DNA from: Pseudomonas sp. H1h
GTDB lineage: Bacteria > Pseudomonadota > Gammaproteobacteria > Pseudomonadales > Pseudomonadaceae
Length of the DNA stretch: 64,000 nt
Reading direction: 5' to 3'
Assembly (NCBI RefSeq): GCF_000633255.1
Contig: NZ_AYMJ01000036.1
Span: 1-64,000, forward strand
Shown: positions 17,296-24,903 of the stretch, piece after piece
Position numbering within the stretch: position 1 is the first letter of the stretch
How the letters are laid out: the number at the start of each line of letters is the position of its first letter
Translations under genes and position numbers: made by a program
The notes under the pieces: model-generated
Databases searched by the model: none
Told to the model about the DNA's origin: nothing
What the model saw: the letters and a program-made list of their open reading frames with translations, nothing else

Positions 17296-17381
17296 GCGCG
17301 CTCTCCCTTGCAATGCCTGAACCTTAGCCAATGCTGGCCTTTCGATACAGCGCAAAAGCACCGGATGTGTTTCAAGGGGCG

Positions 17382-17410
17382 TAAAAAAACCCGCCGAAGC
17401 GGGTTTTTTG
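17382..17410 (-). terminator. rho-independent terminator after gabT
   Basis: On the minus strand ACCCGC-TTCG-GCGGGT is followed by a run of seven T (stem 17389-17404). The other side also has a T run, so it could act in both directions. It closes the gabD-gabT unit before the HDOD gene. Confidence 0.9.
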
Positions 17411-17436
17411 TCGAACCGATCACACAGTGCCGGGGC

Positions 17437-18714
17437 TTACAGCTCCGAGAAGCACTCTTCGATGATCGCCAGGCCTTTGTCCAGTTGCTCGTCCGGCGAG
17501 GTCAGCGGTACGAGTACACGCAGAACGTTGCCGTAGGTGCCGCAGGACAGCAGGATCAGGCCCTTGTCACGCGCCTTGGCCACCACAGCTGCAACGGCAG
17601 TCGGGTTTGGCTTGTGGCTGTCGCCGTTTTCGAACAGCTCGACCGCGATCATCGCGCCCAAGGCACGCACTTCGCCGATCACCGGGTACTTGGCCTGGAT
17701 GGCCTTCAGACCGGTGACCAGACGCTCGCCGACTGCCTTGCAGCGGTCCAGCAGTTGCTCTTCTTCGAACACTTCCATCACGGCCAGGGCCGCAGCGCAA
17801 GCAATCGGGCTACCGGCGTAGGTGCCGCCCAGGCCGCCTGGGGCAATGGCGTCCATGTATTCGGCCTTGCCGCAGACACCGGCCAGCGGGAAGCCGCCAG
17901 CGATGGATTTGGCGAAGGTGGTCAGGTCGGCAGCAACGCCCATCTGTTCCATGGCGAAGAAGGTGCCGGTACGGCCAGCGCCGGTCTGCACTTCGTCAGC
18001 GATCAACAGGATGCCGTGCTGGTCGCACAGTGCACGCAGACGCTTCATGAATTCTTTCGGCGCGACGTAGAAACCACCTTCACCCTGCACAGGCTCGATG
18101 ATGATCGCGGCGATGTCTTTAGGCTCGGCGTCGTTCTTGAAGATGCGTTCGATGGAAGCGATCGAATCGTCGATGCTCACGCCGTGCAGTTCGTTCGGAT
18201 ACAGCGCGCGGAAGATGCCGCCTGGCATCAGGCCCATGCCGGCCGAGTAAGGCACGACTTTACCGGTCAGGCCCAGGGTCATCATGGTGCGACCGTGGTA
18301 AGCGCCGGTGAAGGCGATCACGCCGGCACGGCCAGTGGCGGCGCGAGCGATTTTCACGGCGTTTTCCACGGCTTCGGAACCGGTGGTGACCAACAGGGTT
18401 TTCTTGGCGAAATCACCTGGCACCTTGGCGTTGATCTTTTCGCACAGCTCAACGTACGGCTCGTAAGCCAGCACCTGGAAGCAGGTGTGGGTCAGCTTGT
18501 TCAACTGTTCGGTCACGGCCGCGATGATTTTCGGGTGCACGTGGCCGGTGTTCAGCACAGCGATACCGCCGGCGAAGTCGATGAATTCACGACCTTCAAC
18601 GTCAGTCACGGTAGCGTTCTTTGCCGATTCAGCGAAAATCGGGTGAATCTGGCCAACACCACGGGGTACGGCAGCGGTACGGCGGGCCATCAGTTCAGCG
18701 TTAGTCTTGCTCAT
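17437..18714 (-). CDS. gabT: 4-aminobutyrate aminotransferase
   Basis: 425 residues from the ATG at 18714 (GAGGA upstream). PLP-dependent class III aminotransferase: FAGGIAVLNTGHVHP near the start, TGSEAVENAVKIARAATGR, IADEVQTGAGRTGTFFAMEQ, and the PLP-lysine segment TFAKSIAGGFPLAGV. It transfers the amino group of GABA to 2-oxoglutarate, giving succinate semialdehyde, the substrate of GabD encoded just upstream. A 185-base gap containing a hairpin separates the two genes. Confidence 0.95.
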   Translation of the reverse strand: MSKTNAELMARRTAAVPRGVGQIHPIFAESAKNATVTDVEGREFIDFAGGIAVLNTGHVHPKIIAAVTEQLNKLTHTCFQVLAYEPYVELCEKINAKVPGDFAKKTLLVTTGSEAVENAVKIARAATGRAGVIAFTGAYHGRTMMTLGLTGKVVPYSAGMGLMPGGIFRALYPNELHGVSIDDSIASIERIFKNDAEPKDIAAIIIEPVQGEGGFYVAPKEFMKRLRALCDQHGILLIADEVQTGAGRTGTFFAMEQMGVAADLTTFAKSIAGGFPLAGVCGKAEYMDAIAPGGLGGTYAGSPIACAAALAVMEVFEEEQLLDRCKAVGERLVTGLKAIQAKYPVIGEVRALGAMIAVELFENGDSHKPNPTAVAAVVAKARDKGLILLSCGTYGNVLRVLVPLTSPDEQLDKGLAIIEECFSEL

Positions 18715-18843
18715 TACAGTCCTCATTCACCGCTCATCGGGCGGCGTGGTTCAAGGATTAAGCGGGAGAAATCGGCGGTGGCAGCATGCGATGATCGACT
18801 GCCACGGCGTTCCCGGCCGCAGAGAAAATTCCGGTTTGAAACG

Positions 18844-18877
18844 ACGCAAAGGGACAGCGCTCTCGTGCCCTTTGCGT
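18844..18877 (-). terminator. hairpin between gabD and gabT
   Basis: ACGCAAAGGG and CCCTTTGCGT are a perfect 10-base inverted repeat with a 14-base loop, 22 bases beyond the gabD stop codon. Downstream on the minus strand there is only a short TCGTTTC, so it may be a weak terminator, attenuator or mRNA-stability element. Confidence 0.5.
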
Positions 18878-18899
18878 TTGCAGCGATCCCTTTCCCGGC

Positions 18900-20342
18900 T
18901 TAGATGCCCAGGCAGAGGTATTTGATTTCCAGGTAATCTTCGATGCCGTACTTGGAGCCTTCACGGCCCAGGCCCGAGGCCTTGATGCCGCCGAACGGCG
19001 CGACTTCGTTGGAGATCAGCCCGGTGTTGACGCCGACCATGCCGTATTCCAGGGCCTCAGCCACACGGAACACGCGGCCCAGGTCGCGAGCGTAGAAGTA
19101 GGAAGCCAGACCGAACTCGGTGTCGTTGGACATCGCGATCACTTCGGCTTCGTCTTTGAAGCGGAACAGCGGCGCCAACGGGCCGAAGGTTTCTTCCTTG
19201 GCCACGGCGGCATCTTTCGGCACGTTGGTCAGGATGGTCGGTTCGAAGAAGTTGCCTTCCATCGGCTTGCCGCCGGCCAGCACGGTGGCGCCTTTGGCCA
19301 CGGCGTCAGCGATGTGCTCTTGCACCTTGGCCACGGCTTTTTCGTCGATCAGCGGGCCGGTGGTGGTGCCCTCTTCCAGACCGTTGCCGATCTTCAGCTT
19401 GGCCACGGCCACTTTCAGCTTCTCGGCAAACGCGTCGTAGACCGAATCCTGAATGTACAGGCGGTTGGCGCAGACGCAGGTCTGGCCGTTGTTGCGGTAC
19501 TTGGAAATGATCGCGCCTTCGACAGCCTTATCCAGGTCCGCGTCGTCGAACACGATAAACGGCGCGTTGCCGCCCAGTTCCAGCGAGACTTTCTTGATGT
19601 CCTTGGCGCATTCCGACATCAGCTGGCGACCGATTTCGGTCGAACCGGTGAAGGACAGCTTGCGCACGATCGGGTTGCTGGTCAGCTCGCTGCCGATGTC
19701 GCCGGCGCTGCCGGAGACCACGCTGAACACGCCTTTCGGAATGCCGGCACGCTGCGCCAGTTCAGCCAGGGCGAACGCGGAGAATGGGGTTTGCGAAGCC
19801 GGCTTGAGCACCATGGTGCAACCGGCGGCCAGCGCAGGGCCGGCTTTACGGGTGATCATCGCCGCCGGGAAGTTCCACGGGGTGATCGCGGCGGTCACGC
19901 CGATCGGCTGCTTGATCACGATCAGGCGCTTGTCTGGCTGGTGGCCCGGAATCACGTCACCGTAGATGCGTTTGGCTTCTTCGGCGAACCACTCGATGAA
20001 CGAAGCGGCGTAAACGATTTCGCCCTTGGCTTCAGCCAGCGGCTTGCCCTGTTCGAGGGTCATCAGTCGCGCGAGGTCGTCCTGGTTTTCGATCATCAGT
20101 TCGAACCAGCGACGCAGCTTGCCTGCACGCTCCTTGGCGGTCAGTGCACGCCAGGCCGGCAGCGCTTTATCGGCGGCTTCGATCGCGCGGCGGGTTTCGG
20201 CAGCGCCCATTTTCGGTACGGTGCCCAGAATCTCGCCGGTGGCCGGGTTGTTGACCTTGATCGTCTGACCGTTGTCCGCATCGACCCAAGCGCCATCAAT
20301 GAAGGCTTGCTGGCGGAACAACAGGGTGTCTTTAAGCTGCAT
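18900..20342 (-). CDS. gabD: NADP-type succinate-semialdehyde dehydrogenase
   Basis: 480 residues from the ATG at 20342 (AAGGA 8 bases upstream). Aldehyde dehydrogenase with cofactor segment ITPWNFPAAMITRK, general-base Glu in SLELGGNAPFIVFDDAD, and nucleophile Cys in YRNNGQTCVCANR, the GabD-type signature. Oxidises succinate semialdehyde to succinate, completing GABA use with GabT. The family's reversible second cysteine (CVC) is present. The 443-base upstream region contains a palindrome that may be its operator. Confidence 0.95.
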   Translation of the reverse strand: MQLKDTLLFRQQAFIDGAWVDADNGQTIKVNNPATGEILGTVPKMGAAETRRAIEAADKALPAWRALTAKERAGKLRRWFELMIENQDDLARLMTLEQGKPLAEAKGEIVYAASFIEWFAEEAKRIYGDVIPGHQPDKRLIVIKQPIGVTAAITPWNFPAAMITRKAGPALAAGCTMVLKPASQTPFSAFALAELAQRAGIPKGVFSVVSGSAGDIGSELTSNPIVRKLSFTGSTEIGRQLMSECAKDIKKVSLELGGNAPFIVFDDADLDKAVEGAIISKYRNNGQTCVCANRLYIQDSVYDAFAEKLKVAVAKLKIGNGLEEGTTTGPLIDEKAVAKVQEHIADAVAKGATVLAGGKPMEGNFFEPTILTNVPKDAAVAKEETFGPLAPLFRFKDEAEVIAMSNDTEFGLASYFYARDLGRVFRVAEALEYGMVGVNTGLISNEVAPFGGIKASGLGREGSKYGIEDYLEIKYLCLGI

Positions 20343-20499
20343 GTCGGCTTTCCTTAACAGCACCGCGGCCTGCGCGGAGCAAAATTATGATTGTAGAAAG
20401 GCGCCTCGCAAGGCTGCCGTCAGGGAAATCATCTACCGGGTGAGGCGCAGCGATAGTGCGTTATTCACAGCACCTGCGCTTCAACACCCAATCAAAGAG

Positions 20500-20517
20500 C
20501 GTTTGAAATCTCAAACG
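20500..20517. promoter_or_regulatory. palindrome upstream of gabD
   Basis: CGTTTGA-AATC-TCAAACG, a perfect 7-base inverted repeat with a 4-base spacer, about 160 bases upstream of gabD. Symmetry and position suggest a dimeric regulator site; the protein is not identifiable from this window. Confidence 0.45.
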
Positions 20518-20769
20518 GATCGTAGGATCAAAGGGGTTAAAGGACAATAGGTCGTTCGAAAAAAAGAACAAAAACGGCGTGTTTGTGGAAATTTTCAGAT
20601 CAACGAGCCAAAAACCCCGTCCGCAGCCAAACCATAGATCAGCCCGGCAAAAGCGCCAAGCGAGGGTTTTGCAGGACGTTACAGCTTTAAGGAATGCAGC
20701 GATTTCTCCCGACACGCGCCCTGACAAAACCCGCCAAAACCCGGCATGGACGCCCCGAGCCGACCTAGG

Positions 20770-20775
20770 TATGAT
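20770..20775 (+). promoter_or_regulatory. probable -10 of the tRNA-Arg gene
   Basis: TATGAT ends 10 bases before the mature tRNA. No convincing -35 is seen at the expected spacing, so the call is tentative. Confidence 0.4.
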
Positions 20776-20785
20776 GTCGCCCGCT

Positions 20786-20862
20786 GCACCAGTAGCTCAG
20801 CTGGATAGAGTACTGCCCTCCGAAGGCAGGGGTCGTGGGTTCGAATCCCGCCTGGTGCACCA
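20786..20862 (+). tRNA. tRNA-Arg (anticodon CCG)
   Basis: A 77-base cloverleaf: acceptor GCACCAG / CTGGTGC, D-arm AGCTCAGCTGGATAGAGT, anticodon stem CTGCC/GGCAG with loop CTCCGAA (anticodon CCG), T-arm with GTTCGAATCC, and an encoded CCA at 20860-20862. It reads CGG codons. A terminator follows at once, so it is a single-gene transcript. No attachment-site duplication or integrase is seen in the window. Confidence 0.97.
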
Positions 20863-20878
20863 CTGATTTAAACGAGAA

Positions 20879-20910
20879 AGCCCCGGACTGTGATGGTCCG
20901 GGGCTTTTTT
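20879..20910 (+). terminator. rho-independent terminator after tRNA-Arg
   Basis: AGCCCCGGAC (20879-20888) pairs with GTCCGGGGCT (20896-20905), followed by TTTTTT. A strong 10-base GC-rich stem. Confidence 0.95.
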
Positions 20911-20939
20911 GTGGGCGCTGATTTTTCATGCGACGGCGG

Positions 20940-21146
20940 TCACTCCGTCGTCCAGTCAAACTCATCGTAATCGTCGTCATCGTCTTCCTCCCCAACCTCC
21001 TCAAAAACCTCGTCTTCTTCCACGATGTCTTCTTCCGACTGGTTCAGCAGAAACTCCTTGCGAGCCTCGGTAATCGCGCGCCGCATCTCCTCGCCCTTTT
21101 CCGGGCAGTTGAGGAGTTGGGCGATGCGGTCGATTTTTGGTGCCAC
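20940..21146 (-). CDS. small highly acidic conserved-type protein
   Basis: 68 residues from a GTG with GGAGAA about 6 bases upstream. The N-terminal half is helical and mixed-charge (IDRIAQLLNCPEKGEEMRRAI), and the C-terminal third is almost entirely Asp/Glu, ending DEFDWTTE. No transmembrane segment or known catalytic motif. The acidic tail suggests a nucleic-acid-mimic or protein-binding role, but I do not recognise a characterised family. It stands alone between the tRNA terminator and the sigma-factor operon. Confidence 0.65.
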   Translation of the reverse strand: MAPKIDRIAQLLNCPEKGEEMRRAITEARKEFLLNQSEEDIVEEDEVFEEVGEEDDDDDYDEFDWTTE

Positions 21147-21225
21147 GGTGTTCTCCAGCGTTCAGCTATGGCCCGATAGTGCGCGTTTTTGCGGGGCAAT
21201 GCCAAATGGCTGGGCGAACAGGCGG

Positions 21226-21822
21226 TCAATTTTGGCGGATTTGTTCCAGTCGCAGGTCGAGGTCCACGCCGGGGTAGCGTTTGTGCAGGTTGTTGTACAA
21301 CGCATCAGCGGCTTGCGACTGGCCGGATTCGCGCAGGCGCAGGACTTCGCGCAGTTGCGTATCGAGGCCATTGGCCGGGGCGGCGGCACGTTTGCTGACT
21401 TTGGCTTCGTCGGCGCTGATGGCATCGCTTTGCATCGGTGCCGCCATTTCCATCATCGGCGCCGGCGCGGGCATGGCGCCAGCGGGGGCTGCCAGCGAGT
21501 GCGCTTCGGGGGCTTGTTTGCGCGACAGTGGTGCGGCGGGTTTGGCGGCCGGGGCGAAGTCGAATCGAGGTTGCGGCTCCGGTGCACGTTGCACCAGCGA
21601 CAGCATCAGGGCCACGCCGACCAGGCTGGCGAACGCGACCTGCCAACGGGGTTTCTGGCAGGCTTGCAGCCAACGTTGCCACAGGCTTGGCTTCAGTGCC
21701 GGGGCGGCGCGATGGGCAGCGGCGAGAATCAGCGCATCGAGGTGCTCTGGCGGTTCGCCGGTGTGTTGCTCGCGGTAATGCTTGAGCAGTTGTTCTTCGG
21801 GTGTCTGGCGGGCGTCAGTCAT
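21226..21822 (-). CDS. single-pass membrane anti-sigma-like protein
   Basis: 198 residues from the ATG at 21822, which overlaps the sigma gene's stop codon (ATGA). The N-terminal ~75 residues are cytoplasmic (MTDARQTPEEQLLKHYREQH), then comes a transmembrane helix (about 76-95, QVAFASLVGVALMLSLV) and an Ala/Pro-rich extracytoplasmic part ending in a helix LDTQLREVLRLRESGQSQAADALYN. No ZAS zinc motif (HxxxCxxC) is seen, so it is not a classic anti-sigma factor. Position directly after an ECF sigma gene makes a sigma-regulatory role plausible but unproven. Confidence 0.7.
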   Translation of the reverse strand: MTDARQTPEEQLLKHYREQHTGEPPEHLDALILAAAHRAAPALKPSLWQRWLQACQKPRWQVAFASLVGVALMLSLVQRAPEPQPRFDFAPAAKPAAPLSRKQAPEAHSLAAPAGAMPAPAPMMEMAAPMQSDAISADEAKVSKRAAAPANGLDTQLREVLRLRESGQSQAADALYNNLHKRYPGVDLDLRLEQIRQN

Positions 21823-22430
21823 GTCAGTACCTCCTCGGCCAGCAGCCGACGCAGTTTTTGCTGGGCGTAGCGCAAGCGGCTCTTGACGGTTTCCAGCGGT
21901 GTTTCGGTGAGGCTGGCGATTTGCGCCAGGTCGAGGTCGCCGTGGGCACGTAGCAGGAACACTTCGCGCTGATCGGCGGGCAGGGTCTGCAAGGCGCTTT
22001 CCAGGCGCTGGCTGTCGCGGCTGAGGTTCAGCAGTTGTTCGGGATCGTTGGTCTCGTCGCCAACCGCATGCAGCTGTTCGTCGTAGCTGTCGTGCAGCGG
22101 CTGATGAGCACCGTGTTTGCGCCAGTGATCGATCAGGCGATTGCGCGCAATCTGGAACAGCCACGTACGAAACGTCGCCCGCCCCTGTGGCTGACTGGCA
22201 CTGCGAATCAGGCTCAGCCAGGTGTCCTGAAATACTTCGTCAGCCAGTTCCGGCTTGCCGCTCAATCCCAGCAGAAAGCCGTACAAACCCTGACGATGGC
22301 GGGCGTACAGAATCTCGAACGCCACCCTGTCGCCCTCGCGATAACGGGCCAGCAGCGATTCGTCGCTGCTGGCCTCAAGGCTGTCGGCGGAGGCAAACAG
22401 CTGTGTGATGAAGCCTTTGAGGCGGCTCAC
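21819..22430 (-). CDS. ECF-type RNA polymerase sigma factor
   Basis: 203 residues starting at a GTG at 22430 that shares one base with the upstream stop codon (TAGTG). Region 2 is at about 25-95 (FEILYARHRQGLYGFLLG, DEVFQDTWLSLI, FRTWLFQIARNRLIDHWR) and region 4 at about 140-195 (LQTLPADQREVFLLRAHGDLDLAQIASL, with LETVKSRLRYAQQKLR). Two-domain ECF layout. It is sandwiched between a VWA lipoprotein gene and a membrane protein gene with overlapping codons at both sides, so the three products are probably made together. The promoters it recognises are not known. Confidence 0.92.
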   Translation of the reverse strand: MSRLKGFITQLFASADSLEASSDESLLARYREGDRVAFEILYARHRQGLYGFLLGLSGKPELADEVFQDTWLSLIRSASQPQGRATFRTWLFQIARNRLIDHWRKHGAHQPLHDSYDEQLHAVGDETNDPEQLLNLSRDSQRLESALQTLPADQREVFLLRAHGDLDLAQIASLTETPLETVKSRLRYAQQKLRRLLAEEVLT

Positions 22431-24115
22431 TATTCAATCCGTCGCTCAGTGGGCATCGCACTCGATGCGGTTGAGGTGCGCAGGCTTTGCGCCAGTTCCA
22501 CCAGTTGCACAAACTCGTTGCGCAAGCCGAAACGGTCATCGCCGCGCGCGCCACGGGCCAGTGTTTCGGTGTCCTTCAGGCTGAAATCGCCGGTATAGCG
22601 AGCGTCCTTGAGCTGCTGGGAAAATGCCGCAACCGCCGCCGCGAAACGCAGATCCTCGCTGGCCGGTGCGACCTGACTGGCAATCGGCCGCTCGATCAGC
22701 AGGCTTTTCCCACCTTCAGGCTGTTGATAACGCACACGCAGCATCGCCAATTCCCCGTTCTTCGCCGCAACCGCCACCTCCGATTTACCGTAGCGCAGCG
22801 GTTCCAGCCAGCCCTGCTCACCTGCCGGGACAATTTCATACAGCGCAGTCACCGTATGTCCTGCGCCGACTTCACCGGCATCGACCTTGTCGTTGCTGAA
22901 ATCCTCACGCTTGAGCGCGCGGTTTTCGTAGCCCAGCAGGCGATATTCACTGACCTGCGCCGGGTTGAATTCCACCTGCAGTTTGACGTTTTTCGCCACC
23001 ACCGCCAGGGTCGAGCCGAGTTGATCCACCAGCACTTTGCGCGCCTCGCGCAGGTTGTCGATGTAGGCGTAATTGCCATCGCCGGCGTCGGCCAGTTGTT
23101 CCATCAAGTGTTCATTGTAGTTATCCACACCAAAACCCAGGGTGGTCAGGGAAATTCCGGTTTTGCGTTTATCCACAGCCATTTGCTTGAGGCTGTCGAA
23201 GTCGCTGACGCCAACGTTGAAGTCACCGTCGGTGGCCAACAGGATGCGGTTGATGCCTTTGGGGATGAATGCCTGCTGCGCCATTTGATAGGCCAGTTCG
23301 ATGCCCGACGCGCCAGCGGTTGAACCGCCTGCGGTCAATTGCTCGATGGCTGTACGAATTTTCGCTTTTTCCCGTCCGGACGTTGGCTCAAGTACCACGC
23401 GGGATTCGCCGGCATACACCACCAGCGACACCCGGTCCTGCTCGCGCAACTGATCGACCAGCAATTTCAGCGTGCTTTTGACCAGTGGCAGTCCTTCGCG
23501 GCGATCCATCGATCCGGACACGTCCACCAGAAACACCAGATTCGCCGGCGCCAGCTCGGCCACGGCGCGGTCAGAGGCCTTGATGCCGATGCGCAGCAGA
23601 CGGGTGTGCGGATTCCACGGGGTGGCGGCCAGTTCGGTGGTCACGCCAAATGGCGAATCATCGGTTGGCAACGCATAGTCGTAGGGAAAGTAATTGACCA
23701 TTTCCTCCAGTCGCACCGCGCCTTCTGGCGGCAGACGCCCCTGATTGAGCAAACGCCGGACGTTGGCATAGGCGCCGGTGTCGACGTCGGCGCTGAAGGT
23801 CGAGACCGGGGACTCGGCGACGCTATGGATCGGGTTGTCAGCCAGCGTTTGATATTGCTCGCGCTGCGCGTCGCGATAGCCTTGTGGATAACGTTCAGGG
23901 GCCGGCATCGCCGCGAAACTGGCCATCGACGCCGGACGCGCACTGCGTTTGGCCATGGCGACATCGGCCAGAACCGCTTCGTGCTGAATCGAAGCCTGCG
24001 GCTGGGCCGGCGCCGGGACGGCGGCTGACTCCGGATTGGAAGACACGCCGCAACCGGCGACGGCCAACAACACACCGACCGCAGCAGGTCGCAGAAAAGG
24101 CAGAGAAAGGGACAT
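22430..24115 (-). CDS. YfbK-like von Willebrand factor A domain lipoprotein
   Basis: 561 residues. A lipoprotein signal ends at LAVAGC (Cys22). An N-terminal YfbK-type domain (about 75-185, with NPIHSVAESPVSTFSADVDTG) precedes a VWA domain (about 190-360) with the intact MIDAS pattern DVSGSM, a Thr in the second loop and LATDGDFNVG. A DUF3520-like C-terminal region follows. VWA domains bind partners through a divalent metal. GAGG precedes the ATG. It leads the operon with an ECF sigma factor and a membrane protein, so it may sense or transmit an envelope condition; that is inference. Confidence 0.88.
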   Translation of the reverse strand: MSLSLPFLRPAAVGVLLAVAGCGVSSNPESAAVPAPAQPQASIQHEAVLADVAMAKRSARPASMASFAAMPAPERYPQGYRDAQREQYQTLADNPIHSVAESPVSTFSADVDTGAYANVRRLLNQGRLPPEGAVRLEEMVNYFPYDYALPTDDSPFGVTTELAATPWNPHTRLLRIGIKASDRAVAELAPANLVFLVDVSGSMDRREGLPLVKSTLKLLVDQLREQDRVSLVVYAGESRVVLEPTSGREKAKIRTAIEQLTAGGSTAGASGIELAYQMAQQAFIPKGINRILLATDGDFNVGVSDFDSLKQMAVDKRKTGISLTTLGFGVDNYNEHLMEQLADAGDGNYAYIDNLREARKVLVDQLGSTLAVVAKNVKLQVEFNPAQVSEYRLLGYENRALKREDFSNDKVDAGEVGAGHTVTALYEIVPAGEQGWLEPLRYGKSEVAVAAKNGELAMLRVRYQQPEGGKSLLIERPIASQVAPASEDLRFAAAVAAFSQQLKDARYTGDFSLKDTETLARGARGDDRFGLRNEFVQLVELAQSLRTSTASSAMPTERRIE

Positions 24116-24203
24116 GGGGGCTGACCTCGGGATGAAAGTGATTCATTCATCCACTGAGACGGGCAGCCCCTTCAGTTCGGGTTAAACGCCACTGAAATTA
24201 TTT

Positions 24204-24764
24204 TCAGCGGTGATAACGCCGCACCACACTGCTGTTACGCAGGACGTGGCCTTTGATCTTGTCCATCAGTTCGGCGCGGGTCAGACCGGCCGGCAAGGCG
24301 TCCGGGGCGAGGTCCAGGGCGTAGATCTGGATGATGTAGTGGTGGGCGCTGTCGCCAACCGGTGGGCAAGGCCCGATGTAATGGGTGGTGCCTTTGCTGT
24401 TGGTGCCGCCAACGCCTTCGAGGTTGGATTTGGCACCGACACCGGCCGGGATCTGCCGAGTGGTGGCCTTGATGCCGTAGTGAATCCAGTGATCGACGCC
24501 CATGCCCTTCTGGCCGTCCGGGTCATGCATGACGATCGCGTAGCTCTGGGTGGCGCTGGGGCCCGCGTTCCAGGCCAGCGCCGGCGACTGGTTCTTGCCG
24601 CCGCAACCGGCCGAATCGCTCGCAGCAGCCGAGGTGAACAGGCGGTTGTCCGAGACACCGGGGATGTCGAGGGTAAAGCGCTCGGCTGCCTGCGCCGGAA
24701 ACTGCACGCAAAGGGCGACGGCAACGGCCGCCAGCCAAGGGTTGAGAGAGGTCAATCGGGTCAT
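24204..24764 (-). CDS. secreted YbhB/YbcL-type (PEBP/RKIP-like) protein
   Basis: 186 residues from the ATG at 24764 (AAGGTG upstream). A signal peptide ends at FPAQA-AE, then a phosphatidylethanolamine-binding-protein fold: CGGKNQSPALAWNAGP, the DPDGQKGMGVDHWI anion-site segment, and GPCPPVGDSAHHYIIQIYALD. Bacterial members are small periplasmic or cytoplasmic proteins of unclear biological role. It is 88 bases downstream of the VWA gene's start but transcribed away from it, and divergent from the Rieske-FAD reductase gene. Confidence 0.9.
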   Translation of the reverse strand: MTRLTSLNPWLAAVAVALCVQFPAQAAERFTLDIPGVSDNRLFTSAAASDSAGCGGKNQSPALAWNAGPSATQSYAIVMHDPDGQKGMGVDHWIHYGIKATTRQIPAGVGAKSNLEGVGGTNSKGTTHYIGPCPPVGDSAHHYIIQIYALDLAPDALPAGLTRAELMDKIKGHVLRNSSVVRRYHR

Positions 24765-24903
24765 TCCGGGAGCACCTTGTGCAGTTGGGCCTTCGTCGGC
24801 CTGCAAACTATAGCTGTACCGTTGATGCCGTGGCAGTAGCAATTGGCTGAACCTCGCACTGTGCCGCAAACTCGTAAGAGAAATACCCGCGAGGAAGCCG
24901 ATC

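Larger units (their letters stand above)
20343..20785. other. 443-base intergenic region between gabD and tRNA-Arg
   Basis: Contains the gabD leader, a possible TACAAT -10 for gabD at 20395 to 20390 (minus strand), the palindrome at 20500-20517, an A-rich stretch near 20555-20575 and the tRNA promoter. Short open frames exist on both strands but none has a ribosome site with a convincing protein. Confidence 0.7.

Noticed and set aside
20786..20862. tRNA-Arg as an integration site of a genomic island
   Set aside because: No integrase and no repeated tRNA 3' end within the window on either side; neighbouring genes are ordinary core types.
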